From Janthinobacterium lividum PAMC 25724 (GTDB taxonomy: Bacteria > Pseudomonadota > Gammaproteobacteria > Burkholderiales > Burkholderiaceae_D), in contig AHHB01000011.1 in NCBI GenBank assembly GCA_000242815.2, positions 181,392 through 245,391 of the forward strand: a stretch of DNA of 64,000 nucleotides, in the 5' to 3' direction. The stretch's first letter is position 1. Every line of letters begins with the position of its first letter. The translations under genes were made by a program, and so were the position numbers. Below the pieces are notes generated by a model. That model ran no database searches. It was given only the letters and a program-made list of their open reading frames with translations, and was not told where the DNA came from. Shown here piece by piece: positions 46,590 through 56,173 of the stretch.

Positions 46590-47636
46590 TCAGCAGCCGC
46601 ACTTCTCTTTCTGTACCGAGTCGAGCATGGCGCCGCGCGTCTGCAAGCCCAGTTTGTTCAACAGGGTGCGGTCGTCTTCCGCTTCCGGATTATCGGTGGT
46701 GAGCAGCTTGTCGCCGTAGAAGATGGAATTGGCGCCCGCCAGGAAGCACATGGCTTGCACGGCTTCGCCCATCTGGCGGCGGCCCGCCGACAAACGCACG
46801 CGCGCTTTTGGCATGGTGATGCGGGCAACCGCAATCGTGCGCACGAACTCGAACGGATCGAGCGCTTCCAGGCCATACAAAGGCGTGCCTTCCACCTGCA
46901 CCAGGTGGTTGACGGGCACCGATTCCGGATACGGATTCAAATTGGCCAGCTGGGCGATCAGGCCGGCGCGCTGCAATCGCGTCTCGCCCATGCCGACGAT
47001 GCCGCCGCAGCACACTTTCAAGCCCGCTTCGCGCACGCGGCCCAGGGTGTCCAGACGGTCCTGATATTCACGCGTGGAGATGACGTTGTCGTAGAACTCG
47101 GGCGCCGTGTCCAGGTTATGGTTGTAGAAGTCCAGGCCGGCGTTTTTCAGGCGGTGCGCTTGTCCCTCTTCCAGCATGCCCAAAGTAGCGCATGTTTCCA
47201 AGCCCAGCGCCTTTACCTTGGTCACCATCTCTTCGACTTTTTCCATGTCACGCTCTTTCGGGCTGCGCCAGGCGGCACCCATGCAGAAGCGCGTGGCGCC
47301 ATTGGCTTTGGCCTGGCGGGCCGCGTCGAGCACCGTGTCGATGTCGAGGATTTTTTTCGCTTCCACGCCCGTGTCGTAGCGCGCTGCCTGCGGGCAGTAG
47401 CCGCAATCTTCCTCGCAGCCACCGGTCTTGATCGACAACAAGGTAGCCAGTTCCACGTCGCCATCGGGGAAGTTGATGCGGTGAGTTTGCTGGGCCTTGA
47501 ACATCAGGTCATTGAATGGCAGGTCGAACAGTGCCAGCACATCGGCGACGGGCCAGGTGGCCGCTTCCGGCACGGTGATGCGCGCCGCAGGACGGTGCAG
47601 TTCGACGGTTTTTGCTGCTTCTTGGACGTGAGACAT
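46590..47636 (-). CDS. bioB: Biotin synthase
   Basis: A 348-residue radical SAM enzyme that inserts sulfur into dethiobiotin. The SAM cluster motif is C-x3-C-x2-C in [19 protein letters not shown], and the [12 protein letters not shown] and [11 protein letters not shown] segments are typical; the auxiliary 2Fe-2S cluster ligands include Arg in the [16 protein letters not shown] region. It is the last of the four bio genes here, 44 bases after bioD. Confidence 0.96.
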   Translation of the reverse strand: MSHVQEAAKTVELHRPAARITVPEAATWPVADVLALFDLPFNDLMFKAQQTHRINFPDGDVELATLLSIKTGGCEEDCGYCPQAARYDTGVEAKKILDIDTVLDAARQAKANGATRFCMGAAWRSPKERDMEKVEEMVTKVKALGLETCATLGMLEEGQAHRLKNAGLDFYNHNLDTAPEFYDNVISTREYQDRLDTLGRVREAGLKVCCGGIVGMGETRLQRAGLIAQLANLNPYPESVPVNHLVQVEGTPLYGLEALDPFEFVRTIAVARITMPKARVRLSAGRRQMGEAVQAMCFLAGANSIFYGDKLLTTDNPEAEDDRTLLNKLGLQTRGAMLDSVQKEKCGC

Positions 47637-47680
47637 GTGATTCCTTCGCTTCTATTTTTGGAGACGTTTAATTATTCGGT

Positions 47681-48472
47681 TTAATGTTTCGACTGCTGCG
47701 CCGGCCAGTTGGGCAAGCCGCTGAAATCGAGATACGCCGCCGCCGCTTCTGCGCCGGGTTGCGCCAGGCGCGGCACCCTGCCCAGCAGCGGCGCCGGAAT
47801 GCGCTCGGTCAGTGCTTCGATATTTTCGTCGAGGAAGCGCATTTCCACTTCCAGGGTGTTGGCGACCCAGCCGATCAGCGTCAGGCCGCGCGCTGCGATG
47901 GCTTCCACCGTCAGCAAGGCTTGGCTGATGCAGCCGAGGCGCATGCCGACTACCAAAATTACCGGCAGGTCGAGCTGCTGCGCCAGGTCGGCCGAATCGA
48001 AACCGGGCGACAGCGGCACGCGGAAACCACCTACGCCTTCGACCACGACGGCATCCGAAGCGGCGGCGATTTCCAGGTAGGCGGCCAGGATGGGCACCGA
48101 CTCGATAATGACGCCTTCCAGAGCGGCGGCGATATGCGGCGCCGCCGCTTCCTTCAGCATGTAGGGCGTGGTCAGGTTACGCAGCATGCTGACGTTGCCG
48201 GCGGCGATCAGGCTGTCGGCGTCTTCATTATGCAGCTGGCCGTCGCGCATCTCGGCGCCGGCGGCGACGGGCTTCATGCCGCAGGCGCGTACGCCGCGCG
48301 CCACCAGCGCGTGCAGCAGGGCCGACGAGGTCAAGGTCTTGCCGATTTCCGTGTCGGTGCCGGTGACGAAACAGGCGAAGCGCGAGGGCAGGCCGGTGCT
48401 CGCGGGGGCGGGTTGCACCGCCTGCGCCAGGTCTGCCAGCACTTCGGCCACGATGGGGTCATCAAGGCTCAT
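47681..48472 (-). CDS. bioD: Dethiobiotin synthetase
   Basis: A 263-residue ATP-dependent enzyme that closes the ureido ring to give dethiobiotin. The P-loop [19 protein letters not shown] is at about 35-53, and [20 protein letters not shown] follows later. Compared with E. coli BioD it has an N-terminal extension of about 33 residues before the P-loop strand, which overlaps the end of bioF by 11 bases. The extension may be a start-site artefact, but no internal start with a good ribosome site was evident. Confidence 0.92.
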   Translation of the reverse strand: MSLDDPIVAEVLADLAQAVQPAPASTGLPSRFACFVTGTDTEIGKTLTSSALLHALVARGVRACGMKPVAAGAEMRDGQLHNEDADSLIAAGNVSMLRNLTTPYMLKEAAAPHIAAALEGVIIESVPILAAYLEIAAASDAVVVEGVGGFRVPLSPGFDSADLAQQLDLPVILVVGMRLGCISQALLTVEAIAARGLTLIGWVANTLEVEMRFLDENIEALTERIPAPLLGRVPRLAQPGAEAAAAYLDFSGLPNWPAQQSKH

Positions 48473-49658
48473 GACGTGTCCTTTCCAGGGTGTTGACTGC
48501 GTTGATCAATTGCGCTACTTCCTGCGCCGTGTGGCCGGCCGACAGGGTCACGCGCAAGCGCGCCGTGCCGAGCGGGACAGTAGGCGGGCGGATCGCGCCG
48601 ACCCACAGGCCTTGCTGGTACAGGGTGGCGGCGATGCCCATCATTTCCGCGTTGTCGCCGATGATGACGGGCTGGATGGCGCTAAATGACGGCAAGGCTT
48701 GCCAGCGCTGCAGTTGCAAGCCGTCGTTCCATTGTTCTACCAGCGCGGCCAGGTGGGCGCGGCGCTGCCGGCCTTCCTCGCCGGCGATGATTTCCAGGCT
48801 GGCCAGCAGCGCATGCGCGAGCGCGGGCGCGGCGGCCGTGGTAAAGATGTAGGGGCGCGCCTTCTGGATCAGCGTTTCGATTACGGCCTCATGCGCGCAA
48901 ACAAAAGCGCCGCCCACGCCGGCCGACTTGCCCAGCGTGCCCACATACACCAGGTGCGGCGAATGCAGCTTGAAGTGTTCCAGCGCGCCGCGGCCATGCT
49001 CGCCCAGCGCGCCGAAGCCGTGCGCATCGTCGACCACCAGCCAGGCGCCGTGCTGCTCGCACAGGGCTAGCAACGCCGGCAGCGGCGCCAGGTCGCCATC
49101 CATGCTGAAGACGCTGTCGGTGACGACGATTTTGCTTGTCGCCGTGCTTGCCGCCAGCAGGGCCGCCAGCGCATCGAGGTCCGCATGCGGATACACGTGC
49201 GTTTTCACACGCGCCAGGCGCGTGCCGTCGATCAGCGAGGCGTGGTTCAGCGCTTCCGAGAAGATCTCGGCTTCGGCATCACCGGCGGCCAGCGCCGTCA
49301 GCACAGCTAAATTAGCCATGTAGCCGGTGCAAAAATACAGCGCGCGTGGCTGTTCCAGGTTGGCGCCGACGAAAGCGGCCAGTTGCTCTTCCAGCTGGGC
49401 ATGGGCGCGGCTGTGGCCACTGATCAGGTGCGACGCGCCGCTGCCGGCACCATACAGGTCGGCACCTTCTTTCAGCGCTGCCACGATGCGCGGATGCGCT
49501 GCCAGGCCCAGGTAGTCGTTGCTGCAAAAGGCCAGCAGCTCGCGCCCGTCTACCGTCAGGCGCGGCGCGCATGGCGTCTCGACGGTGCGCCGGCGACGGA
49601 TCAGGCTGCGCTCTTCCAGCCCGTGCAGTTGCTGTTGCAGTCGCGCGATCAGTTCCAT
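48462..49658 (-). CDS. bioF: 8-amino-7-oxononanoate synthase
   Basis: A 398-residue PLP-dependent enzyme that condenses pimeloyl-ACP (or CoA) with alanine. Motifs are [13 protein letters not shown] near the start, [28 protein letters not shown] and the PLP lysine in [14 protein letters not shown]. It starts one base after the bioA stop codon, so the two are translated from one message. Confidence 0.95.
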   Translation of the reverse strand: MELIARLQQQLHGLEERSLIRRRRTVETPCAPRLTVDGRELLAFCSNDYLGLAAHPRIVAALKEGADLYGAGSGASHLISGHSRAHAQLEEQLAAFVGANLEQPRALYFCTGYMANLAVLTALAAGDAEAEIFSEALNHASLIDGTRLARVKTHVYPHADLDALAALLAASTATSKIVVTDSVFSMDGDLAPLPALLALCEQHGAWLVVDDAHGFGALGEHGRGALEHFKLHSPHLVYVGTLGKSAGVGGAFVCAHEAVIETLIQKARPYIFTTAAAPALAHALLASLEIIAGEEGRQRRAHLAALVEQWNDGLQLQRWQALPSFSAIQPVIIGDNAEMMGIAATLYQQGLWVGAIRPPTVPLGTARLRVTLSAGHTAQEVAQLINAVNTLERTRHEP

Positions 49659-49659
49659 C

Positions 49660-51041
49660 TCAGGCTCCGATCACATGCTTGAAGACGGCCAGCGTTTGCT
49701 GGCCCAGGCCCGCGATTTCTGCGTCGTCAAGGATGTACGGCGGCATCAGGTAAACGGTGGAACCTATGGGGCGCATCAAGAGTTCGTGCTCCAGCGCCGT
49801 GCTGAAGAAGCGGCGCGAAAAGTCGGGTGCCGCGTCCACCGCATCGAAGGCCCAGATCATGCCCCGCTGGCGAAAGTGTTTTACTTTTTCATGCTGCGCC
49901 AGCGGCGCCAGGGCGCGCGTAATCTTGGCGGCGCGTTCCCGGTTGCTTACCAGCACATCGTCTTGCTCGAAAATCGACAGGGTGGCCAGCGCCGCGCGGC
50001 AGGCCAGCGGGTTGCCGGTGTACGAGTGCGAATGCAGGAAGCCGCGCCGCACGTCGGTGCTGTAGAAGGCTTGATAGATATCTTCGCGCGTCATCACCAG
50101 CGATAAAGGCAGGTAGCCGCCGCTGATGCCTTTCGACAGGCAGACGAAATCGGGCCAGATGCCGGCCTGTTCGCAGGCGAAGAAAGTGCCCGTGCGCCCG
50201 CAGCCGACGGCGATTTCATCGACGATCAGGTGTACCTGGTAGCGGTCGCACAGGGCGCGCACCAGGGACAGGTACAGCGGATCGTGCATGGCCATGCCGG
50301 TGGCGCACTGCACCAGCGGCTCAATGATGATAGCGGCGATTTTGTCCGATTTTTCCTGGAATAATCGTTCCACATCGGCGGCGGCGCGGCGTGCCACATC
50401 CTCGGCTGACTCGCCTTCGGCGGCCTGGCGGAAGTCGGGTGACATCACCGTCTGCGAGGCGCGTAACAAAGGACCGTAGGCATCCTGAACAGGGCGACGT
50501 CCGTGACGGCCAGCGCACCGATGGTTTCGCCGTGGTAGCTGCCTTGCAAGCAGACGAATTCCTGCTTGTCCGTTTTGCCGCTGTTGCGCCATGCGTGAAA
50601 GCTCATTTTCAGGGCGATTTCCACGGCCGAGGCGCCGTCGGATGCGTAAAAACTGTGACCGAGCACGCCGCCGGTCAAGGCGGAGAGTTTTTCCGACAGT
50701 TCGACCACCGGTTCATGCGTGAAACCGGCCAGCATCGCGTGTTCCAGGCGGTCCAGCTGGTCCTTCAGCGCGGCATTGATGCGCGGATTCGCGTGGCCGA
50801 ACAAGTTCACCCACCAGGAACTGATGGCGTCCAGGTAGCGTCGTCCTTCGTGGTCATACAGCCAGGCGCCGCGGCCGTGGCTGACGGGGATGAGCGGTAC
50901 AGCGTCGTTAGCCGATGCGTGATGCTGCATTTGCGTGCACGGATGCCACACACTACGCAGACTGCGTTCGACCCAGCCCGATTGTTTTTCTGCTTTCAAA
51001 ACTGCTCCAATGATATTCTTAGTCCATGAGCTTTGGACCAT
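49660..51041 (-). pseudogene. bioA: Adenosylmethionine-8-amino-7-oxononanoate aminotransferase, frameshifted
   Basis: The N-terminal part (about 186 residues through YHGETIGALAVTDVALF) and the C-terminal part (from DAYGPLLRASQTV on) are in different frames; the break lies near 50486, where one base is missing in CTGTTCAGGATGCC. The full span of 1382 bases would give about 460 residues if one base were restored. Key residues are intact: SSWWVNLFGHANPRIN, GSYHGETIGA, LIVDEIAVGCGRTG and the PLP lysine in LSKGISGGYLPL. It should convert KAPA to DAPA. The start may be TTG at 50999 (GGAG before it) instead of ATG at 51041. It is either a recent pseudogene or an assembly error. Confidence 0.88.
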
Positions 51042-51044
51042 TAA

Positions 51045-51833
51045 CTAGCCCATGAGCCAACTCGGCTTGCGCTTGTCGAGGAACGATTGCACGCCTTCGC
51101 GCCCCTGCTCCGAGGCGCGGATCTGCGCGATGCGTTCGGCGGTGTCCAACAGCAGCGCGTCATCGACCGGCTGGCCAACGATTTCGCGCACCAGCGTTTT
51201 CGCCTGCGCCACCGCGTGCGGGCTGTTGCTAGTCAGCGCTTTCAACACCTCGGCCGTTTTTGCTTGCAGCGCGTCGCCAGCGACTACCTCGTGGGCAAAG
51301 CCGATGCGCAGCGCTTCCTGTGCAGAGAATCGCTCGGCGCTCAGGAAATAGCGGCGTGCCGCGTTTTCGCCCATGGCCTTGATGACATACGGTGAAATAG
51401 TGGCCGGGATCAGTCCCAGCCGCACTTCGCTCAGGCAGAAATGCACGTCTTCCGCAACCAGAATGATATCGCATGCGGCGACCAGGCCCATGCCGCCGGC
51501 ATAGCAGTCGCCCTGGATCTTTGCTACCACGGGCTTGGGACACAGGTAAATCGTGCGCAGCATCTGCGCCAGCTGCAGCGCGTCGGCCTGGTTTTCGGCA
51601 TGCGTGTAGCCTGCCATCTTCTTCATCCAGTGCAAGTCCGCGCCGGCGCAAAAGGCCGTGCCATTGGCCGCCAGCACGATGGCGCGCACCATCTCGTTGC
51701 GTCCCAGCGCCTCGAAGGCGCGCGTCAGTTCGGCGATCGTCGTCTCGTTGAAGGCGTTGCGCACGTCGGGGCGGTTCAGGGTCACGCTGGCGACATTGCC
51801 CTCGATGACCAGCGTTAAGGTTTCAAATTCCAT
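51045..51833 (-). CDS. liuC: 3-methylglutaconyl-CoA hydratase
   Basis: A 262-residue crotonase-family enzyme. Oxyanion-hole segments are AANGTAFCAGADLHWM (with the ADLHWM typical of AtuE/LiuC hydratases) and QGDCYAGGMGLVAACDI, and the catalytic Glu is in FCLSEVRLGLIPATI. It hydrates methylglutaconyl-CoA to HMG-CoA, the step between the carboxylase and the lyase encoded nearby. It starts 21 bases after liuB and ends 3 bases before the bioA start region. Confidence 0.92.
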   Translation of the reverse strand: MEFETLTLVIEGNVASVTLNRPDVRNAFNETTIAELTRAFEALGRNEMVRAIVLAANGTAFCAGADLHWMKKMAGYTHAENQADALQLAQMLRTIYLCPKPVVAKIQGDCYAGGMGLVAACDIILVAEDVHFCLSEVRLGLIPATISPYVIKAMGENAARRYFLSAERFSAQEALRIGFAHEVVAGDALQAKTAEVLKALTSNSPHAVAQAKTLVREIVGQPVDDALLLDTAERIAQIRASEQGREGVQSFLDKRKPSWLMG

Positions 51834-51854
51834 GGTTTTCTCCCTTATTGCCGC

Positions 51855-53477
51855 TTACATGCGAAACACGCCGAACTTGGTGTCCGGGATTTCCGCATTC
51901 AAGGCTGCCGACAGGCCCAGGCCCAGCACCATGCGGGTGTCTGCCGGGTCGATCACGCCATCGTCCCACAGGCGTGCGGTGGCGTAATACGGGTGACCCT
52001 GGTGTTCGTATTGATCCTTGATTGGCTGCTTGAAGGCGGCTTCTTCTTGCGCGCTCCACTCGCCACCCTTGCCCTCGATGCCGTCGCGCTTGACGGTTGC
52101 CAGCACGGAAGCGGCCTGGTCGCCGCCCATGACGGAAATGCGCGCATTCGGCCACATCCACATGAAGCGGGGAGAAAAGGCGCGGCCGCACATACCGTAA
52201 TTGCCGGCGCCGAAGCTGCCGCCGATGATGACCGTGAATTTCGGCACACCGGCCGTGGCCACGGCCGTGACCATCTTGGCGCCATTGCGGGCGATGCCCT
52301 CGTTTTCATATTTGCGGCCCACCATGAAGCCGGTGATATTTTGCAGGAAGACGAGGGGAATCTTGCGCTGGCAGCACAATTCGATGAAATGCGTGCCTTT
52401 CAGGGCCGATTCGGAAAACAAGATGCCGTTATTGGCGATGATGCCTACCTTGACGCCGTAGATATGCGCGAAGCCGCAGATCAGGGTGGTGCCATAGCGG
52501 GCCTTGAATTCGTCGAAATCGCTGCCGTCGACGATGCGCGCGATCACTTCCCGCACATCGAACGGTTTGCGCGTGTCGACGGGGATCACGCCGTACAGTT
52601 CCTGCGTCGGATATTTTGGCTCGACGGATTCGCGCAAGGCCATCTGCTGTGGCTTGGTGCGGTTCAAGTTCGAGACGATGCTGCGCGCCAGCGACAGTGC
52701 ATGTAAATCGTTCTGCGCCAGGTGGTCGACCACGCCGGACAAACGCGTGTGCACGTCGCCGCCGCCCAGGTCTTCGGCCGTCACCACTTCGCCTGTCGCC
52801 GCTTTCACCAGCGGCGGGCCGCCGAGGAAAATCGTGCCCTGCTCCTTGACGATGATCGATTCATCGCTCATGGCCGGCACATACGCGCCGCCAGCCGTGC
52901 AAGAGCCCATCACCACGGCGATTTGTGGAATGCCCTTGGCCGACAGATTTGCCTGGTTGTAAAAGATGCGGCCGAAATGGTCGCGGTCGGGGAAGACGTC
53001 GTCCTGGTTTGGCAGGTTGGCGCCGCCCGAGTCGACCAGGTAGATGCAGGGCAGATTGTTCTGGTCGGCGATTTCCTGGGCGCGCAAATGTTTTTTTACC
53101 GTCATCGGGTAATAGGTGCCGCCCTTGACGGTGGCGTCGTTGCAGACGATGACGCATTCCTGGCCCGAGACGCGGCCGATGCCGGTGATGATGCCGGCGC
53201 TAGGCGCGGCATCGACGCCCTTGGCATCCTGGTACATGGCGTAGGCCGCCATCTGCGAAAACTCGAGGAAGGGCGTGCCGGGATCGAGCAGCATTTGCAC
53301 GCGCTCGCGCGGCAGCAGTTTTCCGCGCGCCAGGTGCTTGGCGGCTGCCGCTACACCGCCACCGGCGGCGATTTTCTCGACCTTGTCGCGCAAATCGTCG
53401 ACGATGGCTTGCATGGCCGCGGCATTGGCCTTGAAATCTTCACTGCGCGGATTGAGTTTGCTTTCGATGTGCGGCAT
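51855..53477 (-). CDS. liuB: Methylcrotonyl-CoA carboxylase carboxyltransferase subunit (beta)
   Basis: A 540-residue carboxyltransferase. Signature segments are [68 protein letters not shown] (with [10 protein letters not shown] typical of MCC beta), [16 protein letters not shown] and [16 protein letters not shown]. It carboxylates 3-methylcrotonyl-CoA using CO2 carried on the biotin of LiuD. It is the first gene of the block, 40 bases after ychJ. Confidence 0.95.
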   Translation of the reverse strand: MPHIESKLNPRSEDFKANAAAMQAIVDDLRDKVEKIAAGGGVAAAAKHLARGKLLPRERVQMLLDPGTPFLEFSQMAAYAMYQDAKGVDAAPSAGIITGIGRVSGQECVIVCNDATVKGGTYYPMTVKKHLRAQEIADQNNLPCIYLVDSGGANLPNQDDVFPDRDHFGRIFYNQANLSAKGIPQIAVVMGSCTAGGAYVPAMSDESIIVKEQGTIFLGGPPLVKAATGEVVTAEDLGGGDVHTRLSGVVDHLAQNDLHALSLARSIVSNLNRTKPQQMALRESVEPKYPTQELYGVIPVDTRKPFDVREVIARIVDGSDFDEFKARYGTTLICGFAHIYGVKVGIIANNGILFSESALKGTHFIELCCQRKIPLVFLQNITGFMVGRKYENEGIARNGAKMVTAVATAGVPKFTVIIGGSFGAGNYGMCGRAFSPRFMWMWPNARISVMGGDQAASVLATVKRDGIEGKGGEWSAQEEAAFKQPIKDQYEHQGHPYYATARLWDDGVIDPADTRMVLGLGLSAALNAEIPDTKFGVFRM

Positions 53478-53517
53478 TGCGGTTCCTTTTTATGATCGCC
53501 CGGTCTCTCGGGTCGCG

Positions 53518-53967
53518 CTATTCGGGAAAACTGCCGTCGAGATAAAACCAGCGCAGGGCGCCGCCGCTCTTGTCTGCTTCGCGCACGAAGCGGCTCACTT
53601 CATGCAGGCGGTGCGCGCGGCCGTTAACCTTGTAGCGGGCCACGAATTCCACGCTGTCGCGGTGTATCTCTTCGGCTTGATCTGCTGATATTGCTTTACG
53701 TTGACGTAAACGTAAAGCAGATTTTACCTCAAGTCCCAGCCACTGGACTTTTTCTTCATCGGCAAATAAAGCTTCGCCAGGACAGGTGCTGGCATGCCAG
53801 CTGGCGCGCAGATATGCCTCGTCGCGCAAGGTAAACGCCGTGTAGCGTGAGCGCATCAGGGCTTCGGCCGTGGGCGGCAAGGCATCGCCCGCGATATACG
53901 GGCCGCAGCAACTGGCGTAGGAGGCACCGCCACAGGGGCAGGCGGCAGAGTTCAAGGGTGTGGGCAT
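53518..53967 (-). CDS. ychJ: YchJ-type SEC-C motif protein
   Basis: A 149-residue UPF0225 (YchJ) protein. The N-terminal CPCGG-x5-CCGPYI is the zinc-binding SEC-C motif, then ALMRSRYTAFTLRDEAYLRASWH and SVEFVARYKVNGRAHRLHEVSRFVRE, which are conserved; the function is unknown. Between EV and DSVEFVARY there is an unusual stretch of about 20 residues (KSALRLRQRKAIS...), encoded by the AT-rich palindrome at 53680-53722. Most family members seem to be shorter there, so the palindrome may be an insertion or a regulatory site embedded in the gene. Confidence 0.88.
   Translation of the reverse strand: MPTPLNSAACPCGGASYASCCGPYIAGDALPPTAEALMRSRYTAFTLRDEAYLRASWHASTCPGEALFADEEKVQWLGLEVKSALRLRQRKAISADQAEEIHRDSVEFVARYKVNGRAHRLHEVSRFVREADKSGGALRWFYLDGSFPE
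53680..53722 (-). promoter_or_regulatory. Nested AT-rich palindrome within ychJ, possible liu operator
   Basis: TGCTTTACGTT (53692-53702) and AACGTAAAGCA (53709-53719) are perfect 11-base arms around GACGTA; outside them ATCTGCT and AGCAGAT (53680-53686 and 53716-53722) form a second, overlapping palindrome. The TTTACGTTGACGTAAACGTAAA core has ACGT half sites in two registers. It lies about 215 bases upstream of the liuB start. I recall MerR-family LiuR operators being ACGT-based palindromes, but this was not checked. Confidence 0.5.
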
Positions 53968-54380
53968 GCGCTGGCAATAAGGAATGGAAAAGAGGGAAAG
54001 TTCCGCAATTATCCGTCATATGGCAGCGGCGCTGCTGTTCGTCCTGCCGATTGCATCGGCACCGTTGCCGGGGCGGCCACTGTGGTCTGGCCAGTGTGGC
54101 CCAGCTTGTGTTAAGCAATAGCAAACCCCGAAATCCCCGCATTTTATTCATCCTCTTTCCCTGTGTTAGGGCCAATGGAGGCCTTGCCAGCATAGGAGGA
54201 GATGGTTTGTTGCGCCAATGAAAATTGCTTGTTTATCTATGGTACAAAGCTATACCCACGGTAAAACATTGTTTTTTTAAGCGTATATCCGTTATTTATC
54301 GCTATTTTCCATCGATTCATGGGTGGACGGGCTACGCGCAAGCGCCATCGCTATTACACTAGGAGGACAAGGAGAACTGT
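53968..54380. other. Intergenic region upstream of the GntR gene
   Basis: About 410 bases between divergent ychJ and the GntR regulator gene. Bases 54215-54320 are AT-rich. GGTACAAAGCTATACC (54241-54256) is a weak mirror site with GGTA and TACC ends, a possible autoregulatory GntR/HutC operator. AGGAGGACAAGGAG before 54381 is the ribosome site. A 45-residue open reading frame at 53984-54121 was seen but is not supported. Confidence 0.4.
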
Positions 54381-55121
54381 ATGAGCCAGACCAGCGTAGA
54401 ACTCAAGGTCGATTTAAATGACAATTCGCCTTTATATATGCAGATCGCCCGCAAGCTGAGCGATGACGTACGCAACGGCCGCTATCAGGTAGACCAAGCC
54501 CTGCCCTCTGAACGTAGCCTGTCCGAACTGCTTGACGTATCGCGCGTGACTGCCCGCAAGGCCATCGACCAGCTCGTCGAGCAAGGCCTCGTCGTGCGCC
54601 GCCGTGGTTCGGGCAACTATATTGCCCCGCGTATCGAGCAGCCGCTATCGAACCTGTCGAGTTTTTCCGAGCAGCTGCAGCAGCGTGGCTACCGCCCCGG
54701 TTCGCGTTGGCTCAAGCGCGATGTCGTCATCGCCAGCAGCGATGAACAGCTGAGCCTGGGCCTGGCGCAGAACACAAAAGTGGCGCGCCTGGAGCGCCTG
54801 CGCCTGGCCGACGACGTGGTGATGGCGTATGAGGTGAGCGTGCTGCCATTTAGCGTGGTGTCGGACCCCGCCGCCGTGGGCGATTCGCTGTACGAGTACT
54901 TGAACAGCATCAAGAAGGCCCCCGTGCGTGCCTTGCAGCACATCCGCGCCATGAATGCGACGGCCGTGTTGGCCATGCAACTGGGTATCCCCGATGGCCA
55001 AGCCGTGCTATTTATTACGCGCATCGCCTACCTGGAATCGGGTGAAGCGGTGGAACTCACGCATTCGTATTGCCGCAGCGATCATTACGATTTCGTCGCA
55101 GAAATGCGTCGCGCGCCGTAA
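54381..55121 (+). CDS. GntR/HutC-family regulator of the peptidoglycan-recycling cluster
   Basis: A 246-residue regulator. The N-terminal winged helix has the GntR pattern SPLYMQIARKLSDDVRNGRYQVDQALPSERSLSELLDVSRVTARKAIDQLVEQGLVVRRRGSGNYIA; the C-terminal UTRA domain (about 95-240) binds a small ligand. NagR/YvoA relatives bind N-acetylglucosamine-6-phosphate or similar sugars; the next gene, murQ, produces just such a product, so an amino-sugar phosphate is the likely signal. A very strong ribosome site precedes the ATG. Confidence 0.93.
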   Translation: MSQTSVELKVDLNDNSPLYMQIARKLSDDVRNGRYQVDQALPSERSLSELLDVSRVTARKAIDQLVEQGLVVRRRGSGNYIAPRIEQPLSNLSSFSEQLQQRGYRPGSRWLKRDVVIASSDEQLSLGLAQNTKVARLERLRLADDVVMAYEVSVLPFSVVSDPAAVGDSLYEYLNSIKKAPVRALQHIRAMNATAVLAMQLGIPDGQAVLFITRIAYLESGEAVELTHSYCRSDHYDFVAEMRRAP

Positions 55122-55246
55122 CAAGGCTGCCTGCGACGATTCTGTTGCCATCCATAAGCTCCCGTTGTGCCGGCACGCCAAGCTTTCATGGCCGATCTTG
55201 CACATCGGTACTACACTGGTGTCATCTTCACGCATGTTCTGACATC

Positions 55247-56128
55247 ATGTTGAAAACTGAAACCCCGAGCCGGCGGCATCCGGATCTGGATCTGTACCCG
55301 GTGGCGCAACTGGTGGCGGCGCTGGTCGATGACCAGTTCTGGGCTGTCGAAGCCGTGCGGCTGGCGTCACCACAAATCGCGGCAGCCATCACAGCCGCCC
55401 TGCCCCGCATCGCCGCTGGTGGGCGTCTGCTATATGTGGGCGCGGGCACCTCGGGCCGCCTTGGCGTACTCGACAGCGTTGAACTCAATCCCACGTTTTC
55501 CTGGCCACCCGAGCGCGCTGTCGGCATCCTGGCCGGCGGCGCGGGTGCCATGTTTGCGGCCGTCGAAGGAGCGGAAGATGATCTGCAACAAGGCGAGCGG
55601 GACTTGCTGGCCCTGCAGCCGCAAGCCAACGATGTCGTGATCCTGCTGGCCGCCTCCGGCGCCACGCCCTACGTGCTGGGTGCGCTACTGGCCGCGCGCA
55701 AGGCTGGCGCCTTGAGCATCGGCATTGCCAACAATCAGGGCGCTCCAGTGGCACACGAGGCGCAATGCGGCATCGTGCTCGACACGGGCGCGGAAGTCAT
55801 TTCCGGCAGCACGCGTTTGAAAGCGGGCACGGCGCAAAAAATCACCCTGAACACGATTTCCAGCGCCCTGATGGTGGGTTTGCATAAAACTTACGGAAAC
55901 TTGATGGTAGACTTGAAGCCGACCAACGCCAAGCTGATCTGGCGGGCGGTGCGTCTGACCATGCATGCCACCGGCGCTAGCGAGGCGCAGGCCAGGAGCG
56001 TGCTGGAGCAATGCCACTATCACGTCAAGGTGGCGATTGTTGCCTTGATCAAAAAAATCAATACAGACCAGGCACAGGCATTGTTGGCCGGCGCGGACGG
56101 CAGTGTGCGGGCGGCACTGGCGGCTTGA
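55247..56128 (+). CDS. murQ: N-acetylmuramic acid 6-phosphate etherase
   Basis: A 293-residue SIS-fold enzyme that cleaves the lactyl ether of MurNAc-6-phosphate, giving GlcNAc-6-phosphate and lactate. Signature segments are ETPSRRHPDLDLYP, YVGAGTSGRLGVLDSVELNPTF, LLAASGATPYVLGALLAAR, GTAQKITLNTISSALMVGLHKTYGNLMVDLKPTNAKL. The start at 55247 is chosen because the longer in-frame reading from 55070 overlaps the GntR gene and adds non-family sequence. The usual function of the family is recycling of the organism's own cell wall. Confidence 0.95.
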   Translation: MLKTETPSRRHPDLDLYPVAQLVAALVDDQFWAVEAVRLASPQIAAAITAALPRIAAGGRLLYVGAGTSGRLGVLDSVELNPTFSWPPERAVGILAGGAGAMFAAVEGAEDDLQQGERDLLALQPQANDVVILLAASGATPYVLGALLAARKAGALSIGIANNQGAPVAHEAQCGIVLDTGAEVISGSTRLKAGTAQKITLNTISSALMVGLHKTYGNLMVDLKPTNAKLIWRAVRLTMHATGASEAQARSVLEQCHYHVKVAIVALIKKINTDQAQALLAGADGSVRAALAA

Positions 56129-56173
56129 GCTGAGGGCGCAGCATTCTTCTGTCTGGGAGACAAAGAAGGATGT

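Noticed and set aside
53984..54121. Possible 45-codon gene with a hydrophobic, signal-like stretch upstream of the GntR gene
   Set aside because: The ribosome site is one base from the ATG at best, no family is recognised, and such short frames are expected by chance.
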